This document shows, piece after piece, positions 6,546-11,706 of a stretch of 11,706 bases of DNA. Location: the NCBI GenBank assembly GCA_009908925.1, contig JAAAOH010000301.1, positions 1 through 11,706 of the forward strand, given 5' to 3'. The notes beneath the pieces are model-generated. The model worked only from the letters and a program-made list of their open reading frames with translations, did not search any database and was not told where the DNA came from. A program made the translations under genes and the position numbers. Source of the DNA: Spirochaetota bacterium. GTDB lineage: Bacteria; Spirochaetota; Spirochaetia; DSM-27196; PWMO01. Positions within the stretch are counted from its first letter, which is position 1. Each line of letters begins with the position of its first letter.

Positions 6546-6887
6546 ATGAAATTGATTATTGCCTATATTCAGCCGCATAAGCTGAGTGACGTGAAAGAGG
6601 AGCTGTACAAGGCCGAGGTCTACAAGATGTCGGTGACCAACTCCATGGGTGCCGGACAGCAGAAGGGCTACACCGAGCACTACCGGGGAGTCGACATCGA
6701 GGTCAACCTCCTCAAGAAGGTGCGAATCGAGATCGCGGTCAACGACAGTTTCGTTCAGCCGACGATAGACGCGATCGTAAAGGGAGCGCGAAGCGGGGAG
6801 ATCGGCGACGGCAAGATCTTCGTCGTACCGCTCGAGGAGACGATCCGAATCCGAAGCGGCGAGACGGGAAACGCAGCCATCGGTTGA
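6546..6887 (+). CDS. glnK: PII nitrogen signalling protein (GlnK type) without the Tyr51 modification site
   Basis: This 113-residue trimeric PII protein senses 2-oxoglutarate, ATP and ADP; when paired with amtB it normally plugs the channel at ammonium excess. Ligand residues are kept: Gly35, Gly37, Gln39, Lys40 and Gly41, Lys58, the GEIGDGKIFVVPL segment, and IRIRSGE near the end. The T-loop reads GYTEHYRGVDIEV. Arg47, the residue that enters the Amt pore, and Tyr46 are present, but position 51, uridylylated or adenylylated in other bacteria, is Ile, and position 49, phosphorylated in cyanobacteria, is Val. Covalent control at the known sites therefore seems impossible. Position 9 is Gln where Lys is common. 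It follows amtB by 15 bp behind AAAGGAGG, which overlaps the amtB stop, and ends at a strong terminator. Confidence 0.96.
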   Translation: MKLIIAYIQPHKLSDVKEELYKAEVYKMSVTNSMGAGQQKGYTEHYRGVDIEVNLLKKVRIEIAVNDSFVQPTIDAIVKGARSGEIGDGKIFVVPLEETIRIRSGETGNAAIG

Positions 6888-6911
6888 GGCTGTCCGCAGC
6901 CATCCATTGCC

Positions 6912-6958
6912 GGCGGGCGGGATTTCGGGGGAAACCTCGGGGTCTCGCCCGTCTTTTT
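6912..6958 (+). terminator. Intrinsic terminator after glnK
   Basis: GGCGGGCGGGA (6912-6922) pairs with TCTCGCCCGTC (6943-6953) over 11 bp including two G-U pairs, followed directly by TTTTT (6954-6958). The loop contains a small TTTC/GAAA stem. A separate short hairpin, GGCTG-TCCG-CAGCC (6888-6901), follows the glnK stop immediately. This ends the amtB-glnK transcript and implies that glnE has its own promoter. Confidence 0.85.
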
Positions 6959-6990
6959 GTGCCACCCTTTCTGTGTCGACCCCTTTGAGC

Positions 6991-6996
6991 TACAAT
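6991..6996 (+). promoter_or_regulatory. Candidate -10 element of glnE (leaderless)
   Basis: TACAAT lies 7 bp before GTG 7004, and no Shine-Dalgarno precedes that start. TTTCTG (6968-6973) at 17-bp spacing is a weak -35. Transcription would begin at about the GTG itself. Confidence 0.4.
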
Positions 6997-7003
6997 ATCG
7001 CCC

Positions 7004-10000
7004 GTGACGCAGGAGTTTCAGCCCCCGCGACCCACAGTCGATGAGCTCAGCGCCCGATGCACGTCGGTTCCCGAAGAGGTTATCCGACGATACGTCGAGC
7101 GCTTTCCCGAGCATTACTTCGAAACATTCGACGCAGCGGAGGTCGAGGCACATCTCACCGCCCTTTCCGACCTTTCCCCCGGGGATCCCGTTCGCGTGCT
7201 GATCCGTCAGACCGGCGATGGAGCCGAAGTGACGTTCATCTCCTACGATGCCCCCGGTGAGTTCTCCGTGCTCGCGGGCCTGCTCTCCGCCACCGGCTTC
7301 GACATCACCTCGGGTGACGTCTACACCGAAGCGAGGACCGGAGGCGACGCCGAGGCAGGCCCCGCGGCGGGCGGGAGCACCCGGGACGCGGCCCACCGGT
7401 CCCAGGCGGGCCCTCGGTCTCATGCGGGCGCCGGCCGCGGGCGCCGCCCGGGCCACGGCGCGCGATCGTGGTACCGGCGCGCGGGCTCGTTCCCGGCACC
7501 GGCTGCGCAGCCCCCCACCCGCTATATCGTGGACCGCTTTCGCGGAACCCCACGTGCCCCGTTCGAGACCTGGTCGCAGGAAGTAACCACCAAGGCAAGG
7601 GAGTATCTCGGCCTGCTCCACCGGGGCACGCAGGAAAGCTACAACGAGACCAAGCGACGCATAACCGAAGAGGTCGCCTCGGCCCTCGATCGCTTCCCCG
7701 TGCGGCAGGAACGGGCTCTCTACCCGGTGCAGGTCGATGTCGAGCCCGGAGAGACCACGACGCGGATGAGAGTAAGCGGCGTCGATACACCCTTTTTTCT
7801 CTACGCCCTCTCGAGTGCCCTCGTGCTGCATGACATGTCGGTGGAGCGGGTGGAGATCCACACCCGCGGCGAGCAGGTCGAGGACCTCTTCGAGTTTGTC
7901 GACGCCTCGGGGCGCCCGGTCAGCGATGAGCGCCGGTTGAATCAGATTCGACTCTCGGTGGCCTTCACCAAGCAATTCACCTACTTCCTCACCGTCGCTC
8001 CCGACCGCTATCAGGCCCTGCTGCGCTTCGAGCGGCTCATTCAGGACTTCCTGACCCTCGCAGAGCGCGACCGGATGGACGCCGTCCTCTCGAGTCCGAA
8101 GATCCTCCAGGACCTCGCCCGCCTGCTCGGCGCAAGCGACTTCCTGTGGGAGGACTTCATTCGCATGCAGCATGAGCAGCTGCTGCCGCTGCTCGCAAGC
8201 TCCGACGACACGGTGTTGAGTCACTCGCCCGATGAGATGGCGGACCTCCTCGCCGCCGCCCTGGAGAAGGCCGACGGGTTCGAGGAGAAACGGCAGATCC
8301 TAAACGACTTCAAGGACCACGAGACCTATCTCATCGACCTCGACCACATCCTCCGCGGCGAGCTCGATTTCTTCTTCCTGAGCTCCCGCCTTACCGCCCT
8401 TGCCGAGGCGGTCATCGAGGCCGCCTATCGCATCTGTTTCGAGGCCCTCGCCGCTCGGTACGGTACACCGCGCACCGTTGCCGGGCTCGGGGCCAACCTC
8501 GCCGTCATGGGGCTCGGCAAGCTCGGCGGGGAGGCACTCGGGTACGCCTCCGACATAGAGATGATGTTCGTCTACAGCGACGACGGCAGCACCGACGGGG
8601 GCAGCGACGGCGGCACCGACGGTGGGGAGCCGGTCCGCAACGCCGAGTTCTTCGCCCACCTCGTGAACGAGATATCCGGCTTCATCCGTGCCAAGCGAGA
8701 GGGTATCTTTCAGGTCGATCTGCGGCTGCGGCCCTACGGCGCCGCCGGTGCCAAAGCGTCGAGCCTCGCGCAGTTCGCCCGTTATTACTCCGGGGAGGCC
8801 TCGAGCCTCGAGAAACTTGCCCTCGTGCGCATGCGGCGTGTCGCAGGCCACGAAGAGTTCGGCCGCCGCGTCGAACGACTCCGGGATGACCTCGTCTACG
8901 CCGCCGACAGCATCGACCTCGCCGAGCTCAAGCGCCTGCGTGCGCTGCAACTCAAATCCAAGGGCCGGAGGGGACAGCTGAACGCGAAGTTCTCCCCCGG
9001 CAGCCTCGTGGACCTCGAGTACAGTGTCCAGATCCTCCAGGTGACCCTCGGCCGGACCAACTCGCGGCTGCGCACCCCGCGGATCCACGTTGCCCTGCGC
9101 GAGCTGGTTGCTGCCGGCCAGATCGACGCCGCCGAAGCCGACCGGATCGTGGATGCCTACCACTTCCTGCGGAAGCTCATAAACGGCCTGCGGATGCTCC
9201 GCGGCAACGCCATGGACCTGTTTCTGCCGGCGGTTGACTCCCTCGAGTACCAGCACCTTGCCAGGCGCATGGGTTACGCCGGCAGCGGTGAGCTCGGACC
9301 GGCCGAGCAGCTGCATGTGGAGTTCGAAACGCGCACAGCGCAGGTCCGCGTCTTCGTCGAGCGCGAGCTCGGCCGCGACGCCCTGCCCGGCGCACCCCTC
9401 GGTACGGTTGCGGACATCATCCTCTCCGATCATGTCGACGAGGAGCGCGTGGCTGCCATTCTGAGCTCAGGCGGCTTCCGGGACCCGGAGCGCAGCCTGC
9501 GAAATCTCCGCGGCCTCTCGGGCGACGGCACGAGGCGCTATCTCTTTGCCGAGCTCGCCGTGCTTGCCTGGGACGTGTTCACGCGTGTGCCGGACGCCGA
9601 CCTTGCGCTCAATCACTGGGAGCAACTCGTGGGCGCCATCGAGGATCCCGAGGCACACTTCCGCGAGCTCGAGCGCCAGCCCCAGCGCCTGGAGATACTG
9701 CTGAGCATATTGGCAACCAGCACCTTTCTGTCCCACACCCTCTTTCGCGACCCCGACTTCCTCGTCTGGGCCACGACACCGCAGGTCATCCGCGGACTTC
9801 GCGGTGAGGAGGAGATGCGAGCCGATCTCGATGAAATCGGGGATGGGTGCGACTCACACGAGGAGTGGCTCGACGCGGTGCGCCGTTTTCGGCGGCGAGA
9901 GATACTGCGGATCGGAACGCGGGATATCTGCCTCGGCGTGGGACTGCGCGAGATAACCGCAGAGCTCTCGAACCTGGCACGGACCATTGTTGATGCCTGC

Positions 10001-11038
10001 CTGCAGCGGATACTGCGTGAGAGTCCGAATGCCGGCCCGGAGCGATTCGCCATCCTCGGATTCGGGAAGCTCGGCGGCAACGAGCTCAACTACAGCTCCG
10101 ACATCGATCTCCTCGCCATCTACGAGCCGGACCCGGAGGCCGATCCAGGGGCGGAGCGAAACGCCTACACCGCGGTGATGACGCAGCTCAACCGCGACCT
10201 CACCGCCCATACGCTGCAGGGCTACCTCTATCGCGTGGACCTGAGGCTGCGCCCCTTCGGATCTTCCGGGATGCTGGTCTACCCCGTGTCCGCCGCCGTC
10301 GACTACTACCACCGCCAGGCTGCCGCATGGGAGCGGCAGGCGGCGATCAAGCTCGGCGCGGTGGCGGGAAACCGCGACCTCGCCGGCCGCTTCCTGGCCG
10401 CGGTGCACGAGAGCATACCCCGGCGGGTCGAGCCACAGGCGGTGACGGACAACATACGCAAGTTGCGCGAGCAGAAGACCCGCGCTGTCGAGCTCGACCC
10501 CAACGTGGTCGACGTCAAGGAGGGCCGCGGCGGCATCCGCGACATCGAGTTTCTCGTGCAGGGGCTGCAGCTTCTCGCGGTCGCCGTGGCCGGGGCCGGT
10601 AACGCCGGCGGCGCCGGGGATACGGCCGGGGCCGGTAACGCCGGCGTCGCCGGGGAGTCGCCGGCGACGACCGCGGGTTGGGGCACGGCCGACAACGCCG
10701 TTGCCGGCGGCGGCACCCAACGCCCGTGGCTCGAGGGCAATACGCTGGCGGCGATAGACTCCCTTGCCGCACGCGGGATCCTCGACGAGGAGAGCGCTGC
10801 GCATTTGCGGGAAGACTACGTGTTTCTTCGAAAGGCGGAGCACGTGCTGCAGATAGCGGCCGACCGGCAGGTTCACAGTCTCAGACTCGATGCGGAGGAT
10901 ACCGAGGTGGTGGCGCGGCGCATGCAGCAGGCACAGAACATCACCGAAGACTTCTGGCCGCGTCTCTCCCAGACCCTCGAGCGCGCGCACAGCCTCTACG
11001 AGCGAATACTCAGCCGCCCCGCTCGTGACGATCTATGA
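7004..11038 (+). CDS. glnE: Glutamine synthetase adenylyltransferase/deadenylylase with N-terminal GlnD-like ACT domains
   Basis: GlnE adds and removes AMP on glutamine synthetase to switch it off and on. This one has 1344 residues against about 950 normally. Residues about 62-110 plus 173-182 look like one ACT domain (DAPGEFSVLAGLLSATGFDI), split by a Gly/Ala/Arg-rich insert. Residues about 245-315 look like a second (DTPFFLYALSSALV, VERVEIHTRGEQVEDLFEF), resembling the tandem ACT tail of GlnD. The first nucleotidyltransferase half (about 330-800) has GLGKLGGEALGYASD with Asp517-Ile-Glu519 and VDLRLRP (Asp572). The second (about 860-1344) has GFGKLGGNELNYSSD with Asp1033-Ile-Asp1035, Asp1079, and EGRGGIRDIEFLVQ. 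By analogy with E. coli the first half deadenylylates and the second adenylylates. Low-complexity repeats lie at residues 531-541 and 1195-1239. GTG 7004 has no Shine-Dalgarno but a nearby -10-like hexamer. The gene sits directly behind amtB-glnK. The 3' end overlaps the opposing gene by 29 bp. Confidence 0.93.
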   Translation: MTQEFQPPRPTVDELSARCTSVPEEVIRRYVERFPEHYFETFDAAEVEAHLTALSDLSPGDPVRVLIRQTGDGAEVTFISYDAPGEFSVLAGLLSATGFDITSGDVYTEARTGGDAEAGPAAGGSTRDAAHRSQAGPRSHAGAGRGRRPGHGARSWYRRAGSFPAPAAQPPTRYIVDRFRGTPRAPFETWSQEVTTKAREYLGLLHRGTQESYNETKRRITEEVASALDRFPVRQERALYPVQVDVEPGETTTRMRVSGVDTPFFLYALSSALVLHDMSVERVEIHTRGEQVEDLFEFVDASGRPVSDERRLNQIRLSVAFTKQFTYFLTVAPDRYQALLRFERLIQDFLTLAERDRMDAVLSSPKILQDLARLLGASDFLWEDFIRMQHEQLLPLLASSDDTVLSHSPDEMADLLAAALEKADGFEEKRQILNDFKDHETYLIDLDHILRGELDFFFLSSRLTALAEAVIEAAYRICFEALAARYGTPRTVAGLGANLAVMGLGKLGGEALGYASDIEMMFVYSDDGSTDGGSDGGTDGGEPVRNAEFFAHLVNEISGFIRAKREGIFQVDLRLRPYGAAGAKASSLAQFARYYSGEASSLEKLALVRMRRVAGHEEFGRRVERLRDDLVYAADSIDLAELKRLRALQLKSKGRRGQLNAKFSPGSLVDLEYSVQILQVTLGRTNSRLRTPRIHVALRELVAAGQIDAAEADRIVDAYHFLRKLINGLRMLRGNAMDLFLPAVDSLEYQHLARRMGYAGSGELGPAEQLHVEFETRTAQVRVFVERELGRDALPGAPLGTVADIILSDHVDEERVAAILSSGGFRDPERSLRNLRGLSGDGTRRYLFAELAVLAWDVFTRVPDADLALNHWEQLVGAIEDPEAHFRELERQPQRLEILLSILATSTFLSHTLFRDPDFLVWATTPQVIRGLRGEEEMRADLDEIGDGCDSHEEWLDAVRRFRRREILRIGTRDICLGVGLREITAELSNLARTIVDACLQRILRESPNAGPERFAILGFGKLGGNELNYSSDIDLLAIYEPDPEADPGAERNAYTAVMTQLNRDLTAHTLQGYLYRVDLRLRPFGSSGMLVYPVSAAVDYYHRQAAAWERQAAIKLGAVAGNRDLAGRFLAAVHESIPRRVEPQAVTDNIRKLREQKTRAVELDPNVVDVKEGRGGIRDIEFLVQGLQLLAVAVAGAGNAGGAGDTAGAGNAGVAGESPATTAGWGTADNAVAGGGTQRPWLEGNTLAAIDSLAARGILDEESAAHLREDYVFLRKAEHVLQIAADRQVHSLRLDAEDTEVVARRMQQAQNITEDFWPRLSQTLERAHSLYERILSRPARDDL
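8594..8626 (+). repeat. 12-bp period repeat encoding GGSD/GGTD inside glnE
   Basis: Degenerate 12-bp units starting with GAC at 8594, 8606 and 8618 encode D-GGS-D-GGT-D-GG (residues 531-541). They lie in the loop just after the metal motif of the first nucleotidyltransferase domain, where E. coli GlnE also has a Gly-rich loop, so this looks like a slippage-expanded surface loop rather than a functional change. Confidence 0.75.
10588..10656 (+). repeat. 33-bp direct repeat (36-bp period) inside glnE
   Basis: Bases 10588-10620 recur at 10624-10656 with one mismatch (G10611, T10647). The two units encode VAGAGNAGGAGD and TAGAGNAGVAGE. They sit in a Gly/Ala-rich insert (residues about 1195-1239) between the GIRDIEFLVQ segment of the adenylylating half and the next conserved helix, where E. 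coli has only a short linker. The insert is probably disordered. Confidence 0.85.
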
Positions 11039-11411
11039 TTTCGGGAAATTCGAAAGTTACCCGCCCGTTGTCGTCGAGCTCCATGCGCACGCGAACGTTG
11101 TCCACGAGGCCCTGAAGCAGCTCCTCGGCATCCTTGACATCGACGCCGAGTTCTATGACGACGTCCGATACGCTCAGACGACCGCCGAGCTTACTCGCAA
11201 GCTGAAACACCCGAGCCTCCGGGCTGCGGCCGTTTCGCGGCATGCCGTAGATATCGGCGAGGATGTCGCTTCCCTGCCGCCCCCGCCCGGAGACGTAGCG
11301 GTTCTGCTGCGAATCCCAGGACCGGAAGAACTGCGACCCCACGCGCACCGCAACCGCCGCGACGAACAGCGGGAGGAGAAACATGAACGGGAAGCCGAAC
11401 CAGAAAAACAC
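11010..11411 (-). CDS. Membrane-anchored winged-helix-like protein of unknown function
   Basis: The 133-residue product has one N-terminal membrane segment (residues about 2-23, rich in Phe, Leu and Val). A basic/polar linker follows (about 25-65). The cytoplasmic C-terminal part has the pattern of a small winged helix: LSVSDVVIELGVDVKDAEEL as a helix-turn-helix-like stretch, then VRVRMELDDNGRVTFEFPEI as a beta wing. I recall similar small membrane proteins from spirochaetes but cannot name a family. GTG 11411 has GAGGTGA (11418-11424) at 6-nt spacing and a good promoter just upstream. An ATG at 11418 is followed at once by TAA and cannot be the start. The 3' end overlaps the glnE 3' end tail-to-tail by 29 bp, so the two genes share no terminator between them. 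Confidence 0.8.
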   Translation of the reverse strand: MFFWFGFPFMFLLPLFVAAVAVRVGSQFFRSWDSQQNRYVSGRGRQGSDILADIYGMPRNGRSPEARVFQLASKLGGRLSVSDVVIELGVDVKDAEELLQGLVDNVRVRMELDDNGRVTFEFPEIIDRHERGG

Positions 11412-11430
11412 CTTACATCACCTCGGAGAT

Positions 11431-11458
11431 AGTATAATGCAGCGGGCGGGAATAACAA
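11431..11458 (-). promoter_or_regulatory. Candidate sigma-70-type promoter of the membrane winged-helix gene
   Basis: On the minus strand TTGTTA (11458-11453), a 16-bp spacer and TATACT (11436-11431) match the consensus at 4 of 6 and 5 of 6 positions. Transcription would start near 11424, just before the Shine-Dalgarno. The rest of the 75-bp gap up to the kinase gene carries GC-rich direct repeats (GCGGGCGGGAATA and GGGAATAGCGGGCGG) but no clear terminator. Confidence 0.55.
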
Positions 11459-11486
11459 AGAGGGAATAGCGGGCGGCCGGCGGTGC

Positions 11487-11706
11487 CTACAGGCGCGAGA
11501 GCCGCCCCGCCATTTCGCGGTAGCGAGCGTAGCGCTCGCCGTAGCGCTCATAGGCCTCGCGGTCGGGCGCGATGCGCTCGCGGAAATGCACGATGCGATC
11601 ACTTGCCTCGAGGAGGCTGTCGCAGGCCCCGATCCCGACCAGGCCGCAGCAGGCGTTCCCGACGAGCTCGGCATCCTCCACCTCGGGCACGAGCACATCG
11701 ACGCCG
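11487..11706 (-). CDS. FGGY-family carbohydrate kinase, C-terminal end (truncated by right edge)
   Basis: The frame is open from the right edge to TAG at 11487 and gives the last 72 residues. They begin GVDVLVPEVEDAELVGNACC and end MAGRLSRL. The pattern V-PEVEDAELVGNA, a Gly-rich helix start, an ASDRIVHFRERIAPD segment and Y-ERYGERYARYREM matches the C-terminal helices of FGGY sugar kinases (xylulokinase, fuculokinase and relatives), which phosphorylate pentoses, deoxyhexoses or polyols with ATP. The substrate cannot be judged from this end. The catalytic aspartate and ATP site lie outside the window. Confidence 0.75.
   Translation of the reverse strand, partial: GVDVLVPEVEDAELVGNACCGLVGIGACDSLLEASDRIVHFRERIAPDREAYERYGERYARYREMAGRLSRL

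Noticed and set aside
4988..6580. A 530-codon plus-strand frame overlapping amtB in another phase
   Set aside because: It is Arg/Gly/His-rich out-of-frame translation of amtB with no recognisable domain, and amtB has the signal peptide, histidines and Shine-Dalgarno.
6959..6964. TGGCAC on the minus strand before glnE as a second sigma-54 promoter
   Set aside because: The required TTGCA-type -12 element is absent at the right spacing, and it points away from glnE.
5136..6965. A 609-codon open frame on the minus strand opposite amtB and glnK
   Set aside because: Its composition (Arg, His, Asp, Gly) is that of a GC-rich gene read backwards, it has no family motif, and amtB and glnK on the other strand are unmistakable.
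9854..10990. Long minus-strand frame opposite the 3' half of glnE (and similar ones at 8300-9433 and 6755-8224)
   Set aside because: These arise from high third-position GC in glnE; they show no motif, and glnE motifs run through the whole region on the plus strand.
11520..11549. Repeated GTAGCG units and a 7-bp hairpin (GCGAGCG-TAG-CGCTCGC) near the right edge as a regulatory repeat
   Set aside because: They lie inside the kinase coding region and follow from the repeated Glu-Arg-Tyr codons of a family-typical C-terminal helix.

Overview
This is high-GC bacterial chromosome, probably from a free-living spirochaete. The phylum is an inference. It rests on the rpsF-ssb-rpsR order with a divergent unknown gene beside rpsF (a layout I recall from treponemes), an acidic N-terminal extension on S18, and a small membrane-anchored winged-helix protein near the right edge. 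Nothing looks phage-derived, plasmid-derived or recently acquired. I found no rRNA, tRNA, CRISPR array or insertion sequence.

Left part (1-3351). A minus-strand ribosomal operon runs rpsF, ssb, then rpsR, which is cut by the left edge. Each gene has a strong Shine-Dalgarno sequence. The rpsF leader holds a perfect 8-bp hairpin in the position expected for S6:S18 autoregulation. A divergent small acidic protein of unknown function follows on the plus strand, then pyruvate kinase with a C-terminal PEP-utiliser-like extension. Two gene junctions (rpsF/ssb and the pyk 3' end) carry exact 12-bp tandem duplications that double the stop codon in frame.

Middle part (3371-11038), a nitrogen-control module. 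A NifA-like sigma-54 activator (GAF, AAA+, Fis-type HTH) is followed by a 229-bp regulatory region. That region holds two TACA-N4-TGTA dyads 30 bp apart and a consensus sigma-54 promoter (TGGCAC-N5-TTGCA). Next come amtB (ammonium channel) and glnK (PII), ended by a strong intrinsic terminator. Then comes a very large glnE (1344 aa; about 950 is usual). Its extra N-terminus looks like the tandem ACT glutamine-sensing module normally found at the C-terminus of GlnD. The GlnK lacks Tyr51, the residue GlnD normally uridylylates, and the first nucleotidyltransferase domain of GlnE (the deadenylylating half) has an altered metal motif. Together these suggest a rewired circuit in which GlnE may sense glutamine directly and PII may act only through effector binding. 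This is the most interesting content of the window.

Right part (11010-11706). A minus-strand membrane-anchored winged-helix protein overlaps the glnE 3' end tail-to-tail by 29 bp. Upstream of it is the C-terminal end of an FGGY-family sugar kinase that continues off the right edge.

Three plus-strand genes (1049, pyk, glnE) have no Shine-Dalgarno but a -10-like hexamer 7-9 bp before the start codon, which suggests leaderless mRNAs. No gene-free stretch exceeds 300 bases; the longest is 4925-5153 and is regulatory.
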